The notes beneath the pieces were generated by a model. The model was given only the letters and a program-made list of their open reading frames with translations, searched no databases and was not told where the DNA came from. Source: Lepturacanthus savala (Eukaryota; Chordata; Actinopteri; Scombriformes; Trichiuridae). Taken from it: 64,000 nucleotides of DNA. The DNA lies in assembly GCA_030544235.1 (NCBI GenBank), contig CM060463.1:21818190-21882189 (forward strand). The letters run 5' to 3'. The translations under genes were made by a program, and so were the position numbers. Shown here one piece after another: positions 39,584-51,730 of the stretch; position 1 is the first letter of the stretch; each line of letters opens with the position of its first letter.

Positions 39584-40570
39584 CACTAATTCAACTCAAG
39601 AAAAGGAGCAGGTCCTTTGAAAAAAAAGTTCCTCACTCTATCACTGTATGGGGCTTCCTAAAATGTGTGGCTAAGCTTTTTTTATGGTTTTTAATTTTAC
39701 AGTAATTGAACAATTGCTACAACTGGTACAAGCTGCATAAGTTACTACTTTTCTTTGCCTTATATTTTGACCACTATAACTGCACTGTTGTCAAACTGCA
39801 CTTCCGTTAAAACATTAATATACTGTATTTACGTGTCCATGGAAAGGATGGCATCCTTTACCAGTCTCTTACTGGTATCGTTTTAGAATTCTTTTAGATG
39901 TATGAAATGCGTCTATATATTTGCAGAGTTGTGTTTTGAATGACATGCTGCACTCTATGCACTATTTTACATCCCAGTTGTGTTTTACATATAGAAAAAT
40001 TTTATTCAAATTCACTTTCACTTCAATGCACCCAAATATAAAACTGTGTCTTTGAGATGTAGGATAAATAGAATGTATTCTATGGAAACCCACAAGGTTC
40101 ATAGGTCATATATTTGCGTTACCCGTCAATGTTGTGCATGACATTGTTTTGCATTTTCTAGCAATATGTTTCCCTTCCAAATGCCTGTAGATGGTGTTAT
40201 GTTAAATTTTTCACTGTGACCTATAGGGGGGGGCTTCTACATTTATTTACAATAAAGTAGACATTTTTAAAATGTTATATAGTAGTTAATGGTGACCTAT
40301 GCAGAAATGTTTACAGGTACAAAAACTATAAAGTGCAATTTTGTGATCTTATGCTGCTGATAAATATCCTGAAAGTGCTTCTGTACTGCAAAGTAATAAG
40401 TCATAAACAAATGGGGTAAATTTCTTGCCCAGCTGGTCTTTTAGACAAGTTTCAATGCCACCACATGGTGTCACGAATGAGCAATTCCCTTTGGCATGTA
40501 TGATAATGGCCTCAGCATTTTGCACTATGACAGAACCTGAACCAATGATTATCTAATAAACTTGACTATC
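39584..40570 (+). terminator. parp3: parp3 3' UTR with polyadenylation signals
   Basis: AATAAA at 40251-40256 and again at 40555-40560. No other hexamer of this kind was noticed closer to the stop codon. Confidence 0.5.
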
Positions 40571-42508
40571 CCTCTAACCTGTTGCAATGGTTTCCCTTGG
40601 ATGCTGGATGGCGTTATAATAATCTATATGGATGTAACACTATAGATCTAGAAAGGATAATGGGTGAATGATTTGTAAACTTGTTTCATATAAAAACTCA
40701 CCACTTTGTCACCCTTGTTTGCAAATTATCTCAGCAAAAGCTGTTACAAACGTAATAAATATAAGCAGGAATAGTTCGAATTGACCCATATGACCCCTTT
40801 TTGCATGTGTGAAATTTTACAATTTTGCAGTAACCATGAAGTATTTAATGAAACAATATTCAGATGCGATCCTCAGGATGTAGTCTATTTTTTAAGAGTA
40901 ATTCATCAGGGAACTGTGTTCACAATCATCGCTATAAACAAATTCTAGAATGCATTGTGCTTTATTGCAGTTCAAATATGACAACCATTAAATTTATTAT
41001 CAGTCAAGCAGTTCCACACTATTAAACACTATCATGTATCCATGTCCAGTTTCATATAATTTAATTGCTTATGCAGATACAGAGAGCCGTCATGTTCAGG
41101 TTAAATTTCCCTTTAAATTGGTGGTAATTAGGACCCAGGGAAGACTGGGCTCTAGAGGGGACAGTGGAGTGTCTATTTGAAAGCAGAAAAAAAGCACAAT
41201 ACAATGTGTGACAGTCACTGCCATACACAGCAAAGGACGTAAATGAGAGAGGGATGAGGAGAGAGAGGAAGCATCATCTACCATCTAAAATAATGGAATC
41301 AGTGATCAGCATTTTTACATTGGGAATATACATGTTTGATGAATCTGGACCTCTGGAGTGTTTCTGCCTCATATACTGAGTTAACATGGATTTTCAGCTG
41401 GAAGACTGACTGTTTTACTTTGTGGGAAAAAAATGGACTGTGTCTGGTTTGGGCCCATATAAACAATATGTGGAATTTGAATTGAACCTTTGTCAAGTCA
41501 ATAACCTGATCACCATGTTCGGTCTGAACTGTACCACAAACACAGACAGTGGATCATGGGTAGGTAGTTTGCACATATTCAGCTTCATAATTTTTTTGCT
41601 GCATGTGTTTTTTCATTTTTATTTTAGTCATGAATATCTAGGCCATAAAAAAGCCTTGTAAAATATATATTCTGTTACTCATATTCATACTTCAAACTGT
41701 AAATAGGATGAATATTATGTAGTGATATTTTTCCAAACCATGTTTCCAACCTTTTTCCATATATACATTTTATAGCCGTAAAGTTTTCTGATTTATACCC
41801 TGAAAAAAATTCTGACTAGGTGTATTATGATACAATGAATGGTTTTCAATCATAATGCATTATGCATGAAATTATGCATTATGTGCTGTACTTACCCCTT
41901 TTAAAGTACAAACTTTGATTTATTTTTTCAAGAATTTGGCACTTTGACAGAAGCAGTAGCATTTCTCCAATAATATATTTACTTCCATACTAACACTGTG
42001 TCTAACACAACCTCATGTGCACATTTGCTTTTTTTCGATGCACAAAAGCTGTGGTTGTATATGACAGCATTTATATCTGATTTAAATAAGATTTGCAGAA
42101 TGTATGTTATTCTTTCATTCAATTTTCAGTGTCTAAATGTGAAAGCTAAATGAACAGCTCAGACTACTGGAGCAGAAAACTTATTTTCCTTCCAACTCCA
42201 ATCTTTACCTCTTCTGTTTAAAATAGACCTCAGTGTTGAATGATACTGTTAAATAAACAGACTATCCATTGGTGTGCTTTACTATAAACTGATTCAAATA
42301 TATCTGTCTACATATAAACCATTCACCCAATTTCAATTTGCTTGCTTAAATACTTAGACCTTACAAGTCAGCAGTCAGTAGAAATTATACATACATATGC
42401 ATGTATTTCTAAATAGGTAAAGGAAATAACTGAACTTAATTTAATATAATCAGCCTGAAATTGTTTGTTTCCTTCCATTTACAAACTCTTTCTCTCTTCT
42501 CAACACAG
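40571..42508. other. parp3-gpr62 intergenic region
   Basis: About 1.9 kb of AT-rich sequence with no recognised repeat or gene. It probably contains the promoter and an upstream non-coding exon of the following GPCR gene, but I cannot place them. Confidence 0.45.
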
Positions 42509-42563
42509 GACACTCAGACGTGCAGACAGCTGAGATACAAATTGAGCAGCTTGTGAATGAATA

Positions 42564-43856
42564 ATGGCCGAGAAGTTTGGTCCCATGATATCCTCTGTGC
42601 CGAATCAGTCAGTTACAAACCTTACAACAGTCCTATGGGAGCCGGATCCTACGGTTCCTGCAGATGTAGGTGTAGTCACAAGCTCCCAGTCGCAGATCAA
42701 AGACCTTTTTGGCTTGTTCTGCATGGTGACCCTTAACCTCATTGCTTTGTTGGCCAACACTGGCGTGATGGTGGCCATCGCTCGTGCTCCGCACCTGAAG
42801 AGATTTGCGTTTGTGTGTCACCTTTGTGCGGTGGACCTGCTGTGTGCCATTCTCCTCATGCCTCTGGGTATCATATCCAGCTCGCCGTTCTTTGGCACTG
42901 TGGTGTTTACTGTTCTGGAGTGTCAGGTTTACATCTTTCTCAATGTGTTCCTCATCTGTCTGTCAATTCTTACCATCACAGCCATCAGTGTGGAGCGTTA
43001 TTTCTACATCGTACACCCGATGCGTTACGAAGTCAAGATGACCATCAACCTCGCTATTGGTGTGATGCTCCTAATTTGGTTTAAATCCGCCCTCTTGGCT
43101 TTGGTCACACTGTTTGGATGGCCGGCTTACGGACATCAAAGCTCCATTGCTGCGGGTCACTGCTCTCTCCATGCGAGCCACAGTCGTCTGCGAAGAGTAT
43201 TCGCTGTGCTCTTCAGCGTGGTGTGTTTTCTGGTTCCTGCCGTGGTTATCTTTGCTGTATACTGTGCCGTGTACAAGGTAGCCCGTTCAGCAGCCTTACA
43301 GCAAGTCCCTGCCGTGCCAACATGGACGAATTCAAGCCCTGCTAAGAATCGCTCTGACTCCATCAACAGTCAGACGACCATGATCACCACCACCCGCACT
43401 CTGCCCCAGAGACTATCTCCAGAGAGGGCCTTCAGCGGAGGCAAGGCCGCCCTCACCTTGGTATTCATCGTGGGCCAGTTCTTGGTCTGTTGGTTGCCGT
43501 ACTTCATCTTCCACCTGCAAATGTCCCTGACTGGCTCCATGCAGAGCCCTGGGGATTTGGAGGAGGCAGTGAACTGGCTTGCCTTCTCCTCTTTTGCAGT
43601 CAACCCGTTCTTCTATGGCCTGTTGAACAGGCAGATCAGAGAAGAGCTTGTCAAGTTTCGACGCTGCTGCCTGACCCAGCCCGTGGAGTTCGGGGCTTCC
43701 AGCCATGAGGGCTCCTTTCAGGAGAACTTCCTCCAGTTCATCCAGAGAACCAGCAGCACAGCTGAAACCCACTCCAGCTGTGTTAACTCCAGTCCCAAAA
43801 CCACTATGGACCAGGGCGTTAAGATCCCTGGACAAATACCTGAGGAACATGCTTAG
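42564..43856 (+). CDS. gpr62: Orphan class A GPCR of the GPR61/GPR62 family
   Basis: Orphan rhodopsin-like receptor of 430 residues in a single coding exon. It has two N-glycosylation sites (NQS, NLT) in a roughly 45-residue N-terminus and seven hydrophobic helices from about 47. TM3 ends in SVERYFYIVHPMRYEV (ERY in place of DRY), TM6 has LVCWLPYF, and TM7 has NPFFYGLLNRQIREEL. A membrane-proximal RRCC probably carries palmitate. The C-terminus shares ENFLQF and IPGQI with remembered GPR61, while the position next to parp3 is that of GPR62, so the symbol rests on synteny. An acceptor (CTCTTCTCAACACAG) at 42508 indicates a spliced 5' UTR. The start at 42564 is the first ATG of the frame after this acceptor. 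In mammals these receptors show high constitutive activity and brain expression; that is family knowledge, not visible here. Confidence 0.88.
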   Translation: MAEKFGPMISSVPNQSVTNLTTVLWEPDPTVPADVGVVTSSQSQIKDLFGLFCMVTLNLIALLANTGVMVAIARAPHLKRFAFVCHLCAVDLLCAILLMPLGIISSSPFFGTVVFTVLECQVYIFLNVFLICLSILTITAISVERYFYIVHPMRYEVKMTINLAIGVMLLIWFKSALLALVTLFGWPAYGHQSSIAAGHCSLHASHSRLRRVFAVLFSVVCFLVPAVVIFAVYCAVYKVARSAALQQVPAVPTWTNSSPAKNRSDSINSQTTMITTTRTLPQRLSPERAFSGGKAALTLVFIVGQFLVCWLPYFIFHLQMSLTGSMQSPGDLEEAVNWLAFSSFAVNPFFYGLLNRQIREELVKFRRCCLTQPVEFGASSHEGSFQENFLQFIQRTSSTAETHSSCVNSSPKTTMDQGVKIPGQIPEEHA

Positions 43857-44045
43857 GCCTTAATCAATATGGACAGGAGTGCTAGTAGACCATAGCTTTT
43901 TATGGATGACATTATAGGGACATTTTCCTTACTTACTCATATTTTTTAAGTGTCCAGTGCCTCTTGTTTAATTGCAATACTCCTTTCAGGAAGGCTTTCT
44001 CACTTTATGTCTAGGTGCTTCTAGCTGTAATAATAAAATATCGAA
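43857..44045 (+). terminator. gpr62: gpr62 3' UTR with polyadenylation signal
   Basis: AATAAA at 44032-44037, 176 bases after the stop codon. Confidence 0.6.
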
Positions 44046-45644
44046 ATTGTAAAAAAGACTCCTGTGTGTATTTCCTCTACATTTATTTTTCAGTCATTTG
44101 TAGAAATGCCTTTATTATATCTTTGTAGATATGCAAACAATAATAGCATGGAGTTGTTTAAACTGTTTTTATATGATTTATTGCACATAATTAAGAGCAA
44201 TTTATATTCCAAATTGGTTGAAGTTGGTTCGAAAGTATCATTTTTTTTCATTCCAATATCAATATATTGTATGCTGACTTTCACAAACATTGTAATGCAT
44301 CAGGTGTATATGTTGCCATGGTGTAACTTGATAAACACAGGTACAGCATGACTCCCATGCATCACAAAATAATACCATAGCCACATTACCACAGTGTCCT
44401 CCACAGCACAGGGAGCTCTCATGAATCAAGGACAATACCTCAGAGTTCCTGTGAGCAACAGATATGCTGATAGACAGCGAATGTCATCTACCCCTGTCGT
44501 CATGGAAATTGAGTGAGCCTGTGACTCACATAGCAACGAGGACCTTTGGGCTGGATGTATGCCTTAGCGTTAGATCCTGATTTGAATCTACTAATTCTGA
44601 CTCATGGCCGCTTTTCACATGCAGACTGATTACACAAGACCTACACGTTCAGATAGAGGCCGATTAGCATGTGAACAGAAACTGAGGATAGGTATCACAA
44701 GTCTCTGCTAATATGGACTGTTATAATAGTGACATGGGTACGGTGAGACAGAGATAGTGAATTTACAATGGGAATCGTTACTGGGTATTGATAATGCTCT
44801 GAGAGTGGTAACAAAGTGCTATTTTATGGCTGCTTCTGTTTGTATTAGACTTTCACAAACAGAGGAAAAGACAGAATAGAGTGGTCACAGCAAATAACAG
44901 CAAGAAACATTTTGCTGTATATGGCCATCACAAACTGGGATGTGCACCATTCTTACATAACTGTGGCTGTGTATCTAACACTCGGAGCTGCATACTGTGT
45001 TAGCTTTCTTACCAGGAGGATACGGATGCTACTTAAACAAAAGGCTGTGAAACTTTTCTATGCATACAAGTGCAAGGATAACATCCTGGATCATTTATTT
45101 TTATTATAATTTTTTATCGCCACATCTGCGTGTTTCTCTCTTTAATGCTTGTTCTCTCTCTGTCCCTTCTCATTTAATTCTTTTTATAAAAGTCATTTGC
45201 AGTATTCAAAGCTCTATATTTTCCACCTGAGCTCAGACAAATTAATTTATTGATACAGATTAGAAAGACACATCATCAGGAATAGAATGCCGTGTCAAAA
45301 GGTCTAATCTGGGATGATCTGATGAAAGAGAACACAGACAAGACTTATACGTGAAATCTCTGTATGCAGTATAAATGCCTGCATGTTTCATCTGTAATCA
45401 AGAAACACAATACATGGAATAGAGCAAGTGATTGATAATGTAACAACAATCCATTTAATCTAGACCTCTGATCTACTGTTTAAGGACAGATTCCAGGTCG
45501 GGCTGGACGTTTGAGACTTTCTGTAGCATAACATTCTACCAGAAATCAGAGCTTTGTAGGTTTTTATGATAGTTTATTCCTCTGTGTTATTTAAAGCTTC
45601 GTCATACACGCCAGCAATTTAGTTTGCTATTATAACGTTTGTTT

Positions 45645-45730
45645 TTATTAAGAAAAATTTATTGAGATCAAGATCTCTTTTGCAAGAGAGACCTGACAAC
45701 AGATGGTTGATTTACAAAACAGTCATCTTA
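45645..45730 (-). repeat. LINE tail-like fragment
   Basis: Contains TTTATTGAGATCAAGATCTC followed by TTTTGCAAGAGAGACCTGAC. Its reverse complement (TCTCTTGCAAAAGAGATCTTGATCTC type) is a recurrent 3' end of fish retroelements as I remember it. Only this piece is recognisable. Confidence 0.35.
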
Positions 45731-47532
45731 CACAATAACAGATACACTACTTAAAACAACCCCAAACATTATGAAGAATGTCACTTTGTAAAAAGTCCCC
45801 AAAATGCTTGAAGTAAATTTAATCTATCAGAGTAATAAAATTATTTTATATAATTTGTGTCCTTCAGTGTTATTGGTACTGGATAATTCAATTTATACAA
45901 ACAGAGCAAATGCAACACTAGCAGTTGTTTTACTGCCATTTTGCTCTTTTCTTAAAATAAACTGCTTTTGACTAAGATTTTGGAAAGCAGGATGTCGGTC
46001 GAATGTGACAAATAAACCTATGTTAGGTAGAGGGTTGACCAGCCACAGACGCAATCACAATTCAGTCTTCACTGGCTCTTCACCACCAAGGTTTCCACAC
46101 ACACACCATTAATTATCAGCTAATGAGGCTCCTGCCACCACAGCACTGCCGGATAAGGGACACAAGTGATTTGGTGCTATTGAAAGCGGAGAATAAGCTA
46201 TTTGGACATGCGTGAGTGGAAAACTCAGCTGATTTAGCCATCAGTAATGAGGATTTTTCTGAGAATAACTACAAAAACAAACCATGGCCAACAGAGTGCG
46301 CTATATACCAGTGAATTCCTGTCTCATCGCTCCCTCCTTTCTGTTTGGACATCTCTGACAAGAAGGCTTCTGGGAATTTTCAGCAAACAGTGAGATACAG
46401 GTTGTCTTTCCCTGGTCATGTTCTTTTTCTAAATGTGAATGACGTTTCAAAGTAAACATGATATTAGAGTCAGATCCCCGTCTGTCAGTTTACTGTTAAA
46501 TGGCCAAATTCACACTGGTGAGTCTAGATCTGGTGAAAACAAGCACATTCTGTAAAGATACATGAAATACGTGGCCTCGAATGCTCCTTGAATGTGTATG
46601 GACAGATACACATTTTCCTAATTGATCAGGAAAATATGACACATCAGTAGCTGACATGGTCCCAGAGTAGGGCATGTGGGTGAGGATGGAATGTTTGCTG
46701 TGTGTATATAAAGAGTGATTCATCAGTACATGTGAAGGAGTTTGATTAAATGACATTTGCATGTTAAAACAAAGCAAAAAGTTGTGGCAACAAATGCGAA
46801 ATAAGATCATGCTCTGCCAAAAACAGAACCAATTAAAGTTAAATGCCATGTTTTCTCTTTTTATTCTTGTTTATTATTGCTTTCTTATGATGAAAAACAA
46901 TAATGATGAAACAAATAATATTTTTTTGGTTTCATGAAAGTTCCCTACATTTTTTTTATTAATTTATCTATTGGAATATAGTGAGTTTATCTTTAGATAG
47001 ATGATTACTTGTTTGCATTCAGCCAATGCAATAGATGTGTCGAACAATTGTGTTTATGTTGTCTCTCATTCTTGTTGTCTCAAACTCAGCCTGCCAACTG
47101 CTGTCAGGCAAAACACAGACAGCACCACACCTCTCCAGCTGGCTGAGACAAAAAAGGTGAATTTATATTTACCCAAAGGTCTTTGTTCTTCACTTCCCCT
47201 ATACATTTTAAAGCATTTCAACATTATATGAGGCTGTGAAAATGGCAGATTATTGTGATTTTAGTCAGACTTTCATTAAGGCACTGGCAGGGATTCAACA
47301 AAAAGCTAAATGTGCAATGCTGGATAAGGCCGGCAACTGTTCCATTGCCTTGAGGCCTCAGGGCTCACTTTGTGTCATCTAATTTAACTGAAAATCTGTT
47401 TGGGAAATTACTTCAATAAAGCACAATATCAACTGACATAATGATGGCCCATTATAAGATAATCATTAAGGTCAGTACTGTAGACAGGATTTGAGTCAAA
47501 AAACAGTTGATATTTTGTTTATTATGCTGGTA

Positions 47533-48057
47533 CAGCTCTGGAAAAAATAAGACACCACTGCATTTTTTTCAGAAATCAGCATCTCTGCATGTATTCCAGC
47601 CATTCTATTCCAGCGTCTGTTGAATTCCAACACACGCACACCTCATTCTGCTTAAAGAGGTACTGATTAGGTGAACAACTGAACCAAGAACAATGCAAAA
47701 GACACATGAAGACTGTGATTAAAAATAAGGGTTAATGCACCAAATGTTGATTCTGAACTCTTCTTACGTTTAAACATTAGTATTATGTTGTTATAAAATG
47801 AATTTGATCTTCGTTGTTTCTTTGCATTGTTTGAGGTCTGAAACATTGCATCTTTTTCTGTTATTTTGGCCATTTGTCATTTTCTGCAAATAAATGCTCT
47901 AAACAACAATATTTTTATTTGGAATTTGGGGGAAATATTATCAGTAGTTTATAGACTCAAACAAAACTGTTCCTTTTGCTCAAACACATAACTATGAGTA
48001 GTAAAATCATAAAAAACTGATAATTTTATAGTGGTCTCTTGTTTTTCTTCAGAGCTG
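47533..48057. mobile_element. Tc1/mariner-type MITE with TA target duplication
   Basis: The left end CAGCTCTGGAAAAAATAAGA and the right end GTTTTTCTTCAGAGCTG are imperfect inverted repeats; the subterminal GACACCACTG and GTGGTCTC also pair. TA dinucleotides flank both ends (47531-47532 and 48058-48059). The 525-bp interior has no transposase frame, so the element is non-autonomous. Confidence 0.75.
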
Positions 48058-48750
48058 TATCACCAAATGAATTCATGCATTTAAGACTATCTCATATTTA
48101 GACAGAAGAAGTCACAGTATAACCAGAGTCACTGCTGGGTGCTCTGTTGCCCCTCTAACCACATGAACCTATAGTGAAGTCATGGTATACTTACTGATCA
48201 CACCTAGACTGCATTCTGAATTCCTGCTAAGATGAGCACAATTTTCTGGAGTAATATGTTGCAGTGTTCACAATGCAGGTATTATTTGTAATGCCACACT
48301 AAATGTCACAGTAAATCAGTCTTCATATGAATCCAGTTTTTGGCAAGAAGCAGGGGCAGTGGTGAGTAGTCTTAATTGACTAACACCCAGGACTGTTTAG
48401 TCACAACATTTTGCTAAAATACTCCCATAGGTCATCATCCCTGATTTTTAGAGAGGAAACAAAGGCTAATTTCATGTAATTAGAAATTGGACATTTCTCA
48501 TGCAAGTCTAAATGAGACGTGACATGTGTGTCACATGGAAAATATGATTAAATAGATCCCCGTTAAAGCCAATAAAGGCATTCCTCAACAAAGGGCAAGG
48601 CAGTCAGAGGGCCGCTATGTTCCACCTGGGTGTCAGTGACAAGCCTGCAGAACAGCATATGGCCATCCTCCAGCTACAGCTACGCCTCGCTCTTCTGCCT
48701 TGTTTCCATTGAATTGACCAAAGCAGTGAAGTGAACTTAACTTGGTGGAC

Positions 48751-50779
48751 ATGGAGGAGCAGGAATTTGAACAAAAGACAGCCACGGGGGAACAAATGGA
48801 CGTAATGGTGGAAGTACAATCTGAAGATTTGCATTCCGGCCACAGTGACATGAGGCCCTTGATTCACGACAGGGATCCCAAAAGAATCAACAAGAGTCTC
48901 AAGGTAACTAATGTGTGTGACCTTCACTGGGATTCAAACAACATTAAACACACCTAAATCTTCACAAAGAATACACGTCACAGGCGCCCAGTTACAGAGT
49001 ATTATTCCGGTATGGAGACAGAGAACTTGACAGGTCAGTAAAATAAACATGATCTCTCTGTAATGAACTGAGCTTGCGGCGCTGCACTGGGGCAGAAATC
49101 TATGTATGTTTTCAGCCAAGAATAGATTGGCAGTAGATGATGAATTTCGATGACAATAAATGCAATTTACAATTAAACATATCTGTGATGCAATTTGTCT
49201 TGCAAACCATCAATTGCATGTCACTAATTTTTGTTCTTTGGTTCAAGACCTTGGTCTGGTCTGGGACCTTTCTGTGTGGAATTTGAATGTTCTCCCCATG
49301 TCTGCGTGGGTTTTCATTGGGTTCTCTGACTTCCTCCCACAGTCTAAGAACATGCTGAGGTTAATTGGAGACACTAAATTGTCCCTAAGTGTGAGAGTGA
49401 ATGGTGTGCGTGCCCCATGATAGGCTGGCAACCATCTGGGGTGTATCCCTGTAATGTGCCGGGATAGGCTCCAGCAGGATCTAAAATGTGACCCTAATGA
49501 GGAATAAGCAGATATAGAAGATGACTGAATGAATGAATGTTCCTCTTTATTGTACACCAGATATATCAAATCATCGAAAAACAAAATAAACGAAAATCGA
49601 AAAATGAAATAGGAACTTCTCTTTTCAGTGCAGAACTCGTTATTTTCTTCCTATAAGGAATATTTTACACACTGGGGGAAAACCAATCTCTATCAGTCAT
49701 ATGCTTACGATGTCTTTGTGTGTGTCTCGAGGTTACGTTTGAGGATGTGATTGCAGAGCCTCGTTCGGTGCGGAGCTTTGATAAAGTGTGGCTGTGGAGT
49801 CATGCCCTGTTTGAGGTGTCCAGACTGTGGTGCTACCGCCTCATCTCCCTCCTGCTAGCAGTCCCGGTCTCGCTAGTAGCAGGGCTGCTCTTCGCTGTGC
49901 TCAGCTGCCTGCACATCTGGTAGGACTGTTGTTACACAGCATATGAGGTAGACCAACAGGAAAAGGTGAACAGCTTAAAGAGGCCCTATTATGAAAGAAA
50001 TGTTAGTGTCTTGTCTTAATATTTAGATATATTAGTTAATATTTAGATCTCTTGGTGGTCACATTTCAGATAAACTGTGAAATAAGATCACCCACTCACA
50101 CAAGTTTGCTGAACTGGTTGTGATGTCACAACAGGAGTGGTAGCTAGTACCACCCCTGGATCCATGAAGCCCCCCCACCCATTGGTTGCTTGTACCTGAC
50201 TTTTGTTTCTAAGACCGAACCCAACTCTATGAGAGCTGTGACATTTTTTGGTAGGGAGGGGAGGGGGAAACAGAGTTTTTCAGAGTGAGTGTGTGAGAAG
50301 GTAGACTGCATTGCTGCTACAGGTCTAACTAGGTGCTTTTGGACTATAAAGGCATGCATTTTTATGAATAGACCACTCAAATTAAGATACTAAACTGTGA
50401 AAACAGCAAAATAGGTAATGTCTGTCCTTTAATGGCTCTTGTCTATCCTGATAATTGACAATCACAGGATCAAAGGATGGTTCAAATAGAAATCGTGACT
50501 GCATTTTCCTCATTTTCCAGTTTTTTTTTTATGGAAGGCTCTTTTATTATTCATAAGATGAGCTCATGTTGTGTCCACTTCCTTTTGTATCTCTCCAGGC
50601 TGATCATGCCGTCTGTGCAGCTCCTACTCATCAACATGCACTGGATCCAGACTGTGTGGGGCAGCATACTGAATATTCTCATCAGCCCTTTCTTTACCAG
50701 TATTGGAAAGTGCTGTGGCAGAATCACCATCCATGTGGCTAAAGACGAAGACAGACACTCACGAATAAGAGTTGAATGA
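48751..50779 (+). CDS. Caveolin-2-like protein (three coding exons)
   Basis: Hairpin membrane protein of the caveolin family. CAV2-type proteins hetero-oligomerise with CAV1 or CAV3 at the plasma membrane and Golgi. Coding exons are 48751-48903, 49732-49919 and 50599-50779, GT-AG and in frame, giving 173 residues (human CAV2 has 162). It carries the family signature FEDVIAEP (about 54-61), a scaffolding-like segment starting FDKVWLWSHALFEVS, a hydrophobic intramembrane stretch ending SCLHIW, and a C-terminal segment PSVQ...IQTVWGSILNILISPFFTS that aligns with CAV2 rather than CAV1 or CAV3. HDRDPKRIN corresponds to the NRDPK/DRDPH motif. The exon structure (three coding exons, split in HIW) also fits CAV2. 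The N-terminal exon has no tyrosine, so the Tyr19 and Tyr27 phosphosites known in mammalian CAV2 are absent. Its neighbour is cav3, not cav1, which suggests a cav2 ohnolog lost in mammals. Confidence 0.88.
49244..49540 (-). repeat. Dispersed fish repeat, copy 4, in caveolin-2-like intron
   Basis: Reverse-strand copy of the element at 6711-7027 (GACCTTTCTGTGTGGAATTT, CTTCCTCCCACAGTC, GGATAGGCTCCAGCAGG, AATGAGGAATAAGCAG). It lies between caveolin-2-like exons 1 and 2. Confidence 0.85.
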
Positions 50780-51060
50780 AACACTGAAGTCGGGGGAGAG
50801 CTACTGATAACAGTTTGCATTCGAATTCTTTACAAGTAAATTATGACATGAATCTTGATTGTCTGAGGTTATTAAAATTCTTGCTTACTTGAAATGAGAA
50901 ACGCAAAAAAGTTGATGATGTTTCTCAGACATCATCACCAAAACCAATAATAATACAAGTGCCTTGTTTGCTACTGACGAAAGCCTAACAAACCTTCTAT
51001 TGTCAGTAGCCTATGAACTTCTGTCCACCAGGGCCTGCAAGGAATAAAAAGAAAAAGAAT
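50780..51060 (+). terminator. Caveolin-2-like 3' UTR
   Basis: AATAAA at 51043-51048, about 265 bases after the stop codon, is the first canonical polyadenylation hexamer that I noticed. Confidence 0.45.
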
Positions 51061-51279
51061 AACAAGAAGTCAGTGGCTCCATATCCAGTACAGCATATGC
51101 GTTGTCCCAGGGGCCACTTAAAATCAATTCAAATAGCATACCATAGTTTTATCAGATCAACCATTATGACCTGGAAGACATTATAAACAACATCTGGAAT
51201 CCTCATGCTGCCTTGATATTCCACTAACAGGCCTTTTCAAAAATCTTTCCTGTCTCTTTTCTCTGGTGTTTTCCCACAG

Positions 51280-51730
51280 ACCCTCAAACTGCATTATTAT
51301 TAAGCCGAAAGAACAATTAAGACACCAGTTTTAGTATTACTGGATCTCAGTGTTGCATTTAACACAGTTGACCACAATATATTACTTGACCTACTGGAAA
51401 ACTGGGTGAGACTTTCTGGCACCGTATTAAACTGATTTGAATCTTACTTAAGGACAGAGAAGACTTTGAGTCTATAGGTAAATATACATCTGAGCAGACA
51501 AAGTTGTGGAGTTCCCCAAGGCTCAATTCTGGGGCCAACAACAACATTTGTTATCATAATCATACAGAAGACACAAATTTGCATAACTTTGTCACCACAA
51601 TCCAATTCAAGTGTAAGTGTATTGAACAAATCACTCTCACTGACTCACTCAATTTCAATAGTCACATTAAGAAATTACAAACTCAGCTTACTGTCATCTG
51701 AATTATATATCAAGGACTCTTAGCAAGATT
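51280..51730 (+). pseudogene. LINE reverse-transcriptase fragment (Rex1/L2-like), broken
   Basis: Conceptual translation in shifting frames gives LVLLDLSVAFNTVDHNILL-like text (the AFDTVDH motif region of non-LTR reverse transcriptases), then LENWVRLSGTVLN and a part reading SLNFNSHIKKL. Stops and frame changes interrupt it. The YADD catalytic region is corrupted to a HTEDTN-like reading. It is a dead retrotransposon copy between the two caveolin genes. Confidence 0.7.

Larger units (their letters stand above)
44046..48750. other. gpr62 to caveolin-2-like intergenic region
   Basis: About 4.7 kb. Recognisable content is a LINE-tail-like stretch at 45645-45730 and a TA-flanked MITE at 47533-48057. 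The 150 bases before 48751 are presumably the 5' UTR and promoter of the caveolin-2-like gene. Confidence 0.5.

Noticed and set aside
43413..43850. 145-codon minus-strand frame opposite the GPCR gene
   Set aside because: Antisense shadow; the plus-strand frame has clear seven-TM motifs.
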